Below, piece after piece: positions 28,446 through 37,256 of a stretch of DNA of 64,000 nt. The translations under genes were made by a program, and so were the position numbers. The stretch is from Bacteroidota bacterium (lineage in GTDB: Bacteria; Bacteroidota; Bacteroidia; Flavobacteriales; Flavobacteriaceae), in assembly GCA_024279425.1 (NCBI GenBank), contig JAJRRO010000059.1, forward strand, positions 124,001-188,000, written 5' to 3'. Each line of letters opens with the position of its first letter. The stretch's first letter is position 1. The notes below the pieces were generated by a model. It saw only the letters and a list, made by a program, of their open reading frames with translations. It had not been told where the DNA came from and made no database searches.

Positions 28446-28759
28446 GTCAATAAATCTAAGTTAAACTTCTCTAAAATCCTGAAATCGGGGAACATTGGGG
28501 ACATCTCAATAACCTCAAGCGTATGTTTAGCTCCCATATCCACATCACATAAAGCAACGACGTTGGCAAGACCTGTTTCGTAAAGCGCTTTGACTACACT
28601 CCCTCCTCTATGGCCTATACCGCAACAGGCCAGGTTTACCTTATCGCTCGGAGCATTATGGCCTGAAGTCTTTCCAAGAATGGTAGAAGGAACAACCGAA
28701 AATGCAGCTGCCCCCATAGCAGCAGATGCGTTCGTCTTGATAAATTTTCTTCTTTTCAT
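28442..28759 (-). pseudogene. Gfo/Idh/MocA oxidoreductase, truncated after the nucleotide-binding start
   Basis: A 105-residue product with a Tat signal (KRRKFIKTNASAAMGAAAF) and the first Rossmann strand and turn (KVNLACCGIGHRGGSVVKAL, then VVALCDVDMG). Normal members have about 430-480 residues; the catalytic lysine motif and the whole substrate domain are missing. The reading frame departs from the family around MSPMFPDF and ends at a TGA overlapping the next ATG (ATGA). An internal deletion that joined the gene 5' end to the next gene is the likeliest explanation. Such exported dehydrogenases oxidise sugars at C3. Confidence 0.75.
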
Positions 28760-28927
28760 AAATTCTAATTTTTATTTGACTTATATAAATCAATTTGGTA
28801 GTAACTTTCAATTTGAAACAAGGCACTAGACTGGTTTAATTTGAGATGGATTGTTGTTGGTATCAAAACAAATGCTGTAGTTTATGTCTGATTGATTAAA
28901 AAAGTACGGAGGGCAATTAAAAAGGCA

Positions 28928-30685
28928 TTATTCATTTTGCTCTTTATTCCTCTTAGAATAGTATCTACCCATTTTTACATAATACGAACCGACCGGAGGA
29001 GAATTATCACCAAATTCTTTTCTAACATATGTCAGCACCTGGGCTATTTCTTCATCTTCTAAATAGTCGACAGGTGGCATCATCCCATCAAAAGGTTGGC
29101 CGTTCACCTCAATGGGTCCTTTTAATCCATTCAAGACCACATCAATGAGCCTCTTTTGATCACCTTTAACCCATTCTGATCCCGCTATGGGTGGAAATCT
29201 GCTACCATCTCCCTTGCCGTTTGCCATATGGCAAGCTCCACAGTATTTATTATAAAGTACCGCACCTGCTTCGGCTCTTGCCGGAGTAAGATCGTCCTTG
29301 ATCTTATCAGGGGTCTTAATATTGAGACGTGACTTTCTTTCTTCCATTTTGGCCAACTGCGCTTTCCCGAACCTATTCTTGTTCCCTTTGTACATGACCC
29401 TCCAAATTTTGCCGTGCTCACTTTCACTTATATACAATGAACCGTCCGGCCCCATGGCTATTCCCATAGGTCTATAGCCAGCGTCATCAGTATCCACGAT
29501 TTTATCTACTTGTGAGAATCCATCGGCAAACACTTCCCATTCGCCAGGTTCTCCATTATTGAATGGGACAAAACCTATAAAATAGCCAGCTTGGGGAAAA
29601 GGGGCCCTAATTGTTGAGCCGTGGAAGGCGATAAATGCTCCATTTTTATAACGTTCGGGAAACTGATCTCCTTGATAAAAGTGTAAATCATTAGGGGCCC
29701 AATGCCCTGGAAATCCAATTATTGGCTGTTCGTAATCGGCTCCGTTCCCTTCTTTTTTCCCATCACCTCCATATTCCGGATTGAGCAATTTCTTACCTTG
29801 CATTTGGTCGTAATAATAATAGGGCCATCCGGCATCACTTCCATCTTTTACTCTAAGAAATTCTTCGGAAGGTAGCATGGCACTTTGCCATGGACTGAAA
29901 TAATCAGGCCAATTGCGGTTCAAGTTATCTCTTCCGTGTTGCAGTGCATAGAGCATATTGTCATTGTGATTCCAGTCCATACCTACAACGCTCCGAATGC
30001 CTGTGGCATAACGGTGACCATCTTTTTGTAATTGACCTAGCTTGTTTGCATCAAATTGCCAAATACCACCATGCCACTCCAATTCTGGACATGGGTCCAG
30101 GCCCATTGCACCGGGCATTCTGTCTTGATCATTGGACTGACAAATATCACCAGGTGAGCCAAAGGGAACGTACATATGGCCTTCCTGGTCAAATGTTATT
30201 GGTTTGGCAATATGGGAATATCCATATTTTGCATTTCGAAAGTCATCTGTAAGTATAACTTCAGCTTCAGCTTCCGGCACAAGTTTTCCAGGAGTTAACT
30301 TCTGTCTCATGACCTTGTCAGACGTACTGAAATATAAATATTCATTATAGATACGCATTCCTGTAGCATAATACTCCCTAGAATCATAAACCCCAAATCT
30401 CTTTATTATGTCGGCTTTTCCATCGTTGTTGGTGTCCCGGAGGGCCATATTTTCACCTTTCTTGTGTGCATGACGCATTTTTACATAAATATCGCCATTG
30501 TCGTTTACCGCGAGATGTCTGGAAGACCCTATGCTATCGACAACCACAACGACCTCAAATCCCTCAGGTAATATCAATCCGCCATTATCAGCGTCTCCGG
30601 GGGGTAGTGGTTCTGTACATTGTACCAATGTACCGGCAATCAGTAGAGAAAATAGAATATTTTTCGCGCGAAAAAGAACCGTCAT
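28928..30685 (-). CDS. Sorbosone dehydrogenase-like beta-propeller with C-terminal haem c
   Basis: A 585-residue lipoprotein (lipobox LVQC). The propeller (about 35-450) belongs to the glucose/sorbosone dehydrogenase type: LPEGFEVVVVVDSIGSSRHL, YATGIRSVVGMDWNH, GPDGSLYISESEHGKIWRV. A cytochrome c domain follows with YCGACHMANGKGDG (about residue 480) and the MMPPVDYL Met-ligand region. Expected to oxidise a sugar or aldose in the periplasm, perhaps with PQQ, and pass electrons to haem. It is a single gene with its own 226-bp upstream region, in which no operator was found. Confidence 0.82.
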   Translation of the reverse strand: MTVLFRAKNILFSLLIAGTLVQCTEPLPPGDADNGGLILPEGFEVVVVVDSIGSSRHLAVNDNGDIYVKMRHAHKKGENMALRDTNNDGKADIIKRFGVYDSREYYATGMRIYNEYLYFSTSDKVMRQKLTPGKLVPEAEAEVILTDDFRNAKYGYSHIAKPITFDQEGHMYVPFGSPGDICQSNDQDRMPGAMGLDPCPELEWHGGIWQFDANKLGQLQKDGHRYATGIRSVVGMDWNHNDNMLYALQHGRDNLNRNWPDYFSPWQSAMLPSEEFLRVKDGSDAGWPYYYYDQMQGKKLLNPEYGGDGKKEGNGADYEQPIIGFPGHWAPNDLHFYQGDQFPERYKNGAFIAFHGSTIRAPFPQAGYFIGFVPFNNGEPGEWEVFADGFSQVDKIVDTDDAGYRPMGIAMGPDGSLYISESEHGKIWRVMYKGNKNRFGKAQLAKMEERKSRLNIKTPDKIKDDLTPARAEAGAVLYNKYCGACHMANGKGDGSRFPPIAGSEWVKGDQKRLIDVVLNGLKGPIEVNGQPFDGMMPPVDYLEDEEIAQVLTYVRKEFGDNSPPVGSYYVKMGRYYSKRNKEQNE

Positions 30686-30911
30686 TAATGCATGTTTTTG
30701 TTTTTCCTGACTAAATTGCTTAAAAATTGCATAGAAGATATTAAAGGGAGATTAATTATTCCGCGGTTCATTTTACTGTTGGATGTTTCTTTTTAAAACT
30801 ACAAAATAAAATGTAAATAATTCACAGTGCTGCCTAATATTCCCAAAAACGTTCCCGATAGTTAATTACTTACAAAAGTCTACTCTTTTACAACGACATC
30901 ACTTGATATTG

Positions 30912-32375
30912 TTAGGGTAACTCTAAAATTTCTTTGATAATATTACCATGTACATCGGTCAATCTAAAATCACGACCTTGAAAACGATAGGTTAAACGCT
31001 CATGATCTAATCCCAATTGCTTTAAGATCGTTGCTTGAATATCATGGACATGGACCTTACCTTTAATCCCAGAATACCCTATTTCATCCGATTCACCATG
31101 TGTAATTCCTTTTTTAACCCCTGCTCCTGCCATCCACATGGTAAAAGCCTCATTATGATGATCTCTACCTAAGAAATTTTTACCTGTTCGAGCTTCCATC
31201 ATTGGTGTTCTACCAAACTCGCCTCCCCAAACAATCAAGGTCTCTTCCAAAAGCCCTCTTTGTTTTAAATCCTTAATAAGGGCTGCCATACTTTGATCAA
31301 CGCTTTTACATTTCACCTTTAATCCCGAAGTTCCAACTCCGCCCTTCTCCCCCGCTCCATGCGAGTCCCAACCACTATCATAAAGTTGCACAAAACGAAC
31401 ACCATTTTCCACTAATCTTCTGGCCAAAAGACAATTATTCGCAAAAGATGTCTCTCCTAGAGTTACTCCATATAGCTCTTTAATATAATCGGGCTCATCA
31501 TCAATATTCATGGCTCCAGGTACGGAAGTTTGCATTTTAAAGGCCAATTCGTATTGGGAAATCCGGGTTAAAATTTCTGGGTCCTGGCTTTCTTGATATT
31601 CCAGTTCATTAATTTTATTAATGGTCTCTATAGACTTTTTCCGCAAGGTACCATCGATCCCCTTTGGATTTTGAAGATTCCGAACCGCATCTCCTGAGGA
31701 CCTACATTGAACTCCTTGGTGTACTGTTGGCAAAAAACCACTTCCCCATAACCGCTTTCCTCCGGATGCACCCCCATTTGAAAGCAATACTACAAACCCC
31801 GGTAGGTTTTCATTTGGGGAACCCAGCCCATAGGTGGCCCAACTTCCTATTGAAGGTCTTCCTGTTCTTGGAGATCCAGTCTGCATTAAAAACTGTGCGG
31901 GTGCATGGTTAAATTCTTCGGTATGCACCGCCTTTAAAAAAGAAACCTCATCTACCACCTCGCTGAATTTCGGCAAATAATCGGATACCCAAGAGCGCGA
32001 TTCACCATATTGATCAAAGGTTGCCTGTGATCCTAACATTTGAGGTGTTCCCCTGATAAAAGCAAACCTTTTCCCTTCTAATAAAGAAGGAGGACAAAGT
32101 TTCCCATCCAATTTGTTAAGCTCTGGCTTGTAATCAAACAGTTCCAATTGCGAAGGGGCACCGGCCATGTGTAGATATATGACATGTTTCGCTTGTGGTA
32201 CGAAATGGGTACCACCTTGGCCGAACTTTGATGCCAACACATTTTTGGCAAATAAATCGCCTCCCAAAAAAGACCCCAAGGTCAAAGCCCCCATCCCTGA
32301 AATGCAATTTTTTATAAAATGCCTTCTTGTATTGTATTCGCTTTTTCTAAAATGTGCTTCGTTCAAGATATCCAT
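30912..32375 (-). CDS. DUF1501 Tat-exported protein, second copy
   Basis: A 487-residue paralogue of the protein at 12061. The Tat-like signal is TRRHFIKNCISGMGALTLGS. The same blocks recur: HVIYLHMAGAPSQLELFDYKP, FIRGTPQMLGSQ, SYLARR-like NCLLARRLVENG, QLYDSGWDSHG, VWGGEFGRTPM and GRDHHNEAFTMWMAGAGVK. It follows the DUF1549/DUF1553 gene after 5 bp and must share its message. The C-terminal HDIQATILKQLGLDHERLTYRFQ blocks are shared with the first copy, so they are true paralogues. Confidence 0.85.
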   Translation of the reverse strand: MDILNEAHFRKSEYNTRRHFIKNCISGMGALTLGSFLGGDLFAKNVLASKFGQGGTHFVPQAKHVIYLHMAGAPSQLELFDYKPELNKLDGKLCPPSLLEGKRFAFIRGTPQMLGSQATFDQYGESRSWVSDYLPKFSEVVDEVSFLKAVHTEEFNHAPAQFLMQTGSPRTGRPSIGSWATYGLGSPNENLPGFVVLLSNGGASGGKRLWGSGFLPTVHQGVQCRSSGDAVRNLQNPKGIDGTLRKKSIETINKINELEYQESQDPEILTRISQYELAFKMQTSVPGAMNIDDEPDYIKELYGVTLGETSFANNCLLARRLVENGVRFVQLYDSGWDSHGAGEKGGVGTSGLKVKCKSVDQSMAALIKDLKQRGLLEETLIVWGGEFGRTPMMEARTGKNFLGRDHHNEAFTMWMAGAGVKKGITHGESDEIGYSGIKGKVHVHDIQATILKQLGLDHERLTYRFQGRDFRLTDVHGNIIKEILELP

Positions 32376-32380
32376 GCGCT

Positions 32381-35185
32381 CTATCCTTTTGTAATGAATT
32401 CATCCAAATTCAAGATGGTATTGGCAACCACGCTTAAAGCCGCTAATTTGAATTTTTCCTTCACTGCCCTTTTTTTTGTTATTTCCGGAAACTCGTTAAT
32501 TGATACATTTTCTTTGTAATGTTGATAAGCTTCCTCATAGAGTTCGCCCAATAACTTCAGTTTGTTTTCATTGATCTCTCTACCCATAACCTTCAAATAA
32601 CCGAGCGACATCTGCTCCGTCAATGCTCCTTTTGCATAGAACATCTTTTCAGCCAAGGCTTGGGACGCCTCAAAAAATGTTTGATCATTCAATAAATTCA
32701 AAGCCTGCAGAGGTGTATTGGTCTTAATACGGCGCGATGCACAAACTGAACGATCTGGACTATCAAAGGCAATCAAATTCATCGGAGGATTTACCCGTTT
32801 CCAAAAAGTGTATAGGGAACGTCTATATTTTGCACTATCCCCTTTTATTACATAGTCTGGAATAGTTCTCCAACCTCCTGAAATTTCAACGTCGGCATTC
32901 AGTACACTTGGTCCTCCTATTTTATTGTTCAACAAGCCACTGACCATTAGTGCCTGATCGCGTATTTGTTCCGCCGAAAGTCTGGTACGGGTTCCTCTCG
33001 AAAGCCATGTATTCCTAGGGTCTTTTTCCAACTTTTCAGGATTCGCTTCCGATGATTGCCTGTAGGTCGCTGAAAGGACAAGATCCCTCAAAAAAGGTTT
33101 AACTTTCCAATGATGTTCTTTCACAAACCTTGTTGCCATCCAATCTAATAATTCTGGATGGCTTGGCTTCTCTCCTTGAGAACCAAATTCCTCCATTGTT
33201 TCAACCAATCCAAATCCGAAAATTTGTTCCCAAAATCGATTTACCGCCACACGCGCAGACAATGGATTTTTCTCACTTACCAACCACTGTGCAAATTCCA
33301 ATCTGTCTGTGGGCTCCTGCAATTGTGATAAAGCATAAATATTAGGGATTCCCCTTTCTACTTCTTTTCCTAAACTTAACCAACTACCGCGATCAAAAAC
33401 GAAGGTCTTGCGTGCCTTATCTCCTTGCAATTCTTGAATGATAGGCGTAGTAGTGGTTGGTATTTGGGCAAGTTGCTCTAATTTTTGCTTAAACTCGTCA
33501 TTGTAACCATCCATTGCAGGTTCCTTTTCATAATAAACCAAATTATCCACATAAAAAAGATGTCCCATATAACGTTCACCTTTATGAAATTGCAGATATA
33601 AATCATGTGTTCCTTTAACAGATGGGATATCAGCAATGAATTCACCAAGACGTTGCCCTTGTTTCACCAATTTGAATTTTTTGGTGTTCGTAATGCGCAC
33701 ATTCCCAATTTCTTTACCTAAAAGTGAATCTAAGTGAATTTTAATATCACCCGCATAGTCTAGATTAGCTGCAGCTGAAAATCCAATTTTTTGCACTTTA
33801 CTTAAATCCACATTATCGTATCGGACCCACGAACTATCTTGAATCTGCCACAAAAAGTTTAAGCTTCCATCAAATTCTATAAACGGACTTGCTTCATCAA
33901 ATGTTTCCGCCTCCACAGACCGATGGCCTAAATGCGTTAATAAGGCCTCTTTTTGAAGATGTAAATAGGGGGATTGGGGAACATCCCTATCCTTCGGAAG
34001 TAAATTTGTGTTGATATATTCTAGAAGTTCTTCAACTTCTTTCTTATTCTCTTCTGAATACGTAAACATCTTCGGCTGTTCAAAATAGGAGTCATTATCC
34101 GCGGCATTGTTAAAAAAGGCCATGGATTCATAAAATTCCTCATGCCGAAATGGGTCATAGGGGTGACTATGACATTGTACACAGGCCATTGTTGTTCCTT
34201 GCCAAACTTCATAGGTGGTTGCCGTTCGTTCAACAACCGCGGCTACCCGAAACTCCTCATTATCCGTACCCCCTTCATCATTGGCCAGCGTATTTCTGTG
34301 AAACGCAGTTGCGATTAATTGCGACTCAGTCGGAGTTGGAAGTAAATCTCCGGCCAACTGCTCCACAGAGAATTGATCAAATGGCATATCGTCATTAAAA
34401 GCATTGATCACCCAGTCTCTAAATTTCCATATTTCCCTATTAGTATCTTTTTCAAATCCCTTTGAATCGGCATACCGCGCCAAATCTAACCACATGCTCG
34501 CCCATCGTTCTCCAAAATGTGGAGAAGCCAACAATCGATCCACTAATTTTTCATAAGCCTCTGGAGATTGATCTTCGACAAATGTTTGAATGTCGTCTAC
34601 CCTAGGCGGTAATCCTATTAAATCCAAGGAGAGCCTTCTTATCAATGTATATTTATCCGCTTCTACCGACGGTGTGAATCCCACTTTATCAAACTCCATG
34701 TATATATATTGATCTATGGGATTCTTAGACCAATTATCATCGTCTACCTCGGGCGGAATCAAATTTTCTTTCGGAGGAATATAAGCCCAATGTTTTTCCC
34801 ATTTCGCTCCTTGGTCAATCCATTTTGCAATGGTTTCTATCTCAGTTTGCGTTAAAGGTTCGGCCTCAAAAGGCATTCTTAATTCGGGATCTTCATGCAC
34901 CAATCTTTTATAGAATTCACTTTTCCTATGATTTCCTCGAACAATTGCCGGAACCCCAGACTCTGTTTTACCAAAAGCGTCTTCCTCAAATAATAGACTA
35001 AGACCCCCATTGGCTTTTACTCCCCCATGACAACTAAGGCATTTATCATTTAATATTGGACGAACATCCCGATTGAAACTAATTTTTAATTCATTGTTTC
35101 CTGTTTTACCACAAGACCCAAAGAATAGAAGAATGCATACGGATAAAATTCTCCATAAAAAAGTTGTACAACTGCTTCTGATCAT
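32381..35185 (-). CDS. Haem c (PSCyt1)-DUF1549-CBM6-like-DUF1553 lipoprotein
   Basis: A 934-residue lipoprotein (lipobox FGSC). PSCyt1 has CLSCHGGVKANGG (about residue 48), then DUF1549 (NPIDQYIYMEF) with CVQCHSHPYDPFRHEE. A middle domain at about 435-555 has the CBM6-like pattern (VQKIGFSAAANLDYAG, KIHLDSLLGKEIGNV, GTHDLYLQFH, FYVDNLVYYEKEP), and DUF1553 begins at about 625 (EFAQWLVSEKNPLSARVAVNRFW, NTPLQALNLLND). The middle module replaces the LamG domain of the paralogue at 8840. Its partner DUF1501 gene follows after 5 bp. Reaction unknown; binding of a sugar polymer is likely. Confidence 0.87.
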   Translation of the reverse strand: MIRSSCTTFLWRILSVCILLFFGSCGKTGNNELKISFNRDVRPILNDKCLSCHGGVKANGGLSLLFEEDAFGKTESGVPAIVRGNHRKSEFYKRLVHEDPELRMPFEAEPLTQTEIETIAKWIDQGAKWEKHWAYIPPKENLIPPEVDDDNWSKNPIDQYIYMEFDKVGFTPSVEADKYTLIRRLSLDLIGLPPRVDDIQTFVEDQSPEAYEKLVDRLLASPHFGERWASMWLDLARYADSKGFEKDTNREIWKFRDWVINAFNDDMPFDQFSVEQLAGDLLPTPTESQLIATAFHRNTLANDEGGTDNEEFRVAAVVERTATTYEVWQGTTMACVQCHSHPYDPFRHEEFYESMAFFNNAADNDSYFEQPKMFTYSEENKKEVEELLEYINTNLLPKDRDVPQSPYLHLQKEALLTHLGHRSVEAETFDEASPFIEFDGSLNFLWQIQDSSWVRYDNVDLSKVQKIGFSAAANLDYAGDIKIHLDSLLGKEIGNVRITNTKKFKLVKQGQRLGEFIADIPSVKGTHDLYLQFHKGERYMGHLFYVDNLVYYEKEPAMDGYNDEFKQKLEQLAQIPTTTTPIIQELQGDKARKTFVFDRGSWLSLGKEVERGIPNIYALSQLQEPTDRLEFAQWLVSEKNPLSARVAVNRFWEQIFGFGLVETMEEFGSQGEKPSHPELLDWMATRFVKEHHWKVKPFLRDLVLSATYRQSSEANPEKLEKDPRNTWLSRGTRTRLSAEQIRDQALMVSGLLNNKIGGPSVLNADVEISGGWRTIPDYVIKGDSAKYRRSLYTFWKRVNPPMNLIAFDSPDRSVCASRRIKTNTPLQALNLLNDQTFFEASQALAEKMFYAKGALTEQMSLGYLKVMGREINENKLKLLGELYEEAYQHYKENVSINEFPEITKKRAVKEKFKLAALSVVANTILNLDEFITKG

Positions 35186-35401
35186 TTTTTAAACGTCTTC
35201 TTCCAATTATAAGTTTTTAGGGAAATTCTCAAATACATCTAATCTTACCAAACCTGCTTCGCAAAATATAGATTGAAAAAATATCAATTACTGTGAAAGA
35301 TACGGTAATTGTATAATCCATAAAATTTTTACAGGGTTATTTAAGAACCATGGTACAAACCAAAAAAATAATTTAATTTAGAGGGTAGCATTTCTCGATG
35401 T

Positions 35402-35433
35402 GTTGCCTATTTATAAAAATTTCAATAGGCAAC
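35402..35433 (+). promoter_or_regulatory. Stem-loop in the leader of the PhyH gene
   Basis: GTTGCCTATT and AATAGGCAAC form a perfect 10-bp inverted repeat with a 12-nt AT-rich loop, ending 16 bp before the ATG at 35450. It could be an operator or an RNA hairpin that governs access to the start codon. A weaker repeat (AATTACTG...CGGTAATT) lies at about 35287-35311. Confidence 0.5.
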
Positions 35434-35449
35434 GTAGGATATTTTCAAA

Positions 35450-36226
35450 ATGAAGGATTATCTTAAATTATTAGGTGTTAGGAGTGATTTACTTTCGAAA
35501 GAAGAGAAAATATTTCTTGATGTAAATGGATACCTGAATCTCGGCAAAGTATTGTCGGACGAGCAGATTGAAACCATTCTTGATCGAATAGATGTGCTTT
35601 TACAGGATGAAGGTGTATGGGCAGGATCTGAATTGGCCGACTCACCCCATATTAGGTATCCTAAAGAAGCCGGTGCGAATCGTTTGGCCGACTTGGTAAA
35701 TAAGGGGGGTATATTCGACCTTTTTTATACCAATCCTAAGGTACTGGCCTCGATTGCCCATGTTTTGGGCCAATGTATTAAGCTATCCTCACTTAATTAT
35801 CGGGCCGCCCTACCAGGAGATGGTTTGCAAAAACTACATGTAGATTGGGCTGAACCTATTGATTCGGGCGATTATAAAGTCTGCAATTCCATTTGGTTAT
35901 TGGACGATTTTACCAAGGAAAATGGGAGTACCCGCATAGTACCAGGCACCAACCATTCTAAAGCACTGCCACAAGCTGTCCTTAAAAACCCTATGGCTAC
36001 CCATCCGGACGAGATGTTAATTGAGGCACCTGCCGGAACAGTAGTCGTATTCAATTCACATACATGGCATGGTGGAACAAAAAATAATACCAAACTGCCC
36101 AGACGCGCAATACACAGTTATTTTTGCCGTCGAGACCAACCACAGCAAATAGACCAGTCTAGATATATTAAAAACGAAACCAGAAATCGTATCGGTCAGG
36201 TCGCCGAATATCTGTTGGATGTTTAA
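35450..36226 (+). CDS. Phytanoyl-CoA dioxygenase (PhyH) family Fe(II)/2-oxoglutarate enzyme
   Basis: A cytoplasmic protein of 258 residues without signal peptide. The iron triad is visible: HVDW (about 129-131) gives His and Asp, and NSHTWHGG (about 203-210) gives the distal His; RRAIHSYF supplies the Arg for 2-oxoglutarate. PhyH proteins hydroxylate small molecules; many in marine glycan loci have no known substrate. It is transcribed divergently from the DUF1549/DUF1553 operon, sharing a 264-bp spacer. Confidence 0.82.
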   Translation: MKDYLKLLGVRSDLLSKEEKIFLDVNGYLNLGKVLSDEQIETILDRIDVLLQDEGVWAGSELADSPHIRYPKEAGANRLADLVNKGGIFDLFYTNPKVLASIAHVLGQCIKLSSLNYRAALPGDGLQKLHVDWAEPIDSGDYKVCNSIWLLDDFTKENGSTRIVPGTNHSKALPQAVLKNPMATHPDEMLIEAPAGTVVVFNSHTWHGGTKNNTKLPRRAIHSYFCRRDQPQQIDQSRYIKNETRNRIGQVAEYLLDV

Positions 36227-36361
36227 GCAATTGTCTCTTACTTTCTATTCTTTCATATGTATTGCCAAGTCGCATCAGGAAGTACTGCCCACTTTTTTTT
36301 GAAATAAAAGAATTTCTTGAACCCAACTATCCTCGAGGCAGAACTATAGATGTATTTCGCC

Positions 36362-36418
36362 CCCGATGGCTATCGGGACTATTATTTAGATTCCAGCTCC
36401 TGTCTGCCGACAGGCAGG
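36362..36418. repeat. REP-like palindromic repeats
   Basis: Two GC-rich palindromes in an AT-rich spacer: CCCGATGGCTATCGGG (36362-36377) and CCTGTCTGCCGACAGGCAGG (36399-36418, imperfect). Such motifs followed by GAGAATGACAG occur as scattered intergenic repeats in marine Bacteroidetes (from general knowledge). They lie between the convergent PhyH and DUF1080 genes and may stop transcription from both sides. Confidence 0.5.
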
Positions 36419-36479
36419 TTCGCGAGAATGACAGTTTCTATGGAAACCTTGACGTTAAGCATCGAGGAATTCTTTTCGA

Positions 36480-37124
36480 TTAATCCAACGGCCTGACCGC
36501 TATACTTTTGTAAAAAACAATGCTCCCAGGGTCATGGCCTTGAATGGCAAAGGTTCCTTTTGACAGCACTCTGTTCACCTCTCCTCCTTCACGCTTTGGA
36601 TGCTCTGGTTCGGTATAGTCAACCACTACAATATCATTTATTTTAATGATAACCCGCTTCCCTTCGACTTTGATGTACTCCGTATACCATTCATTATCGA
36701 CGACATATGTTTCCTTTACATTAACTATATTGTACAAACTACCTGTACGTTTCCAATCACCTTGCGAATTGTTTACCTGTACCTCATAGCCAATCGAAGG
36801 CCAACCTGTCTCCTGATATTTGGTGTGAAAATAAATACCTGAATTGGCGTTGGGCTTCGTCATTACGGTTGCCTTAAACTCAAAATTCTTAAACTCATGA
36901 TTTTCTACATCACCTACGTAAAACAAATGGGCTTTAGGGCCACCAATCCTAAGAATACCATCCGATACTGAAAAGGTAGCTGCATTTTCACCCACTTGCC
37001 AACCCTCCAAATTCTTGCCATTAAACAAAGGAATCCAATCCTTATCTTCCTTCTGACTCGAAACAGAAGTCAAAAACCCAAAACACAGTACAAGTACTAT
37101 TAAGCCTCTTAGTTTATTTTTCAT
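36480..37124 (-). CDS. DUF1080 protein (3-keto-disaccharide hydrolase/lyase family)
   Basis: A 214-residue secreted single-domain DUF1080 protein: a signal peptide (LIVLVLCFGFLTSVSSQ), then the family opening DWIPLFNGKNLEGWQVG, and the concanavalin-like core FKATVMTKPNANSGIYFHTKY with GYEVQVNNSQGDWKRTGSLY. DUF1080 proteins cleave glycosides previously oxidised at C3. It stands first before the haem c propeller gene at 37257 (132 bp apart); both run on the minus strand. Confidence 0.87.
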   Translation of the reverse strand: MKNKLRGLIVLVLCFGFLTSVSSQKEDKDWIPLFNGKNLEGWQVGENAATFSVSDGILRIGGPKAHLFYVGDVENHEFKNFEFKATVMTKPNANSGIYFHTKYQETGWPSIGYEVQVNNSQGDWKRTGSLYNIVNVKETYVVDNEWYTEYIKVEGKRVIIKINDIVVVDYTEPEHPKREGGEVNRVLSKGTFAIQGHDPGSIVFYKSIAVRPLD

Positions 37125-37256
37125 GCCGTTATTGCTTTAATATTTTAAGATTCACTCTTACAAAGTATGAAAAAAGAGAGATAATCGACAATCCCAGAAC
37201 ATAAACTTCATTATCATTTTAGATACAAGAAGTAAATGGCCCTTTTTCTATGCTTT

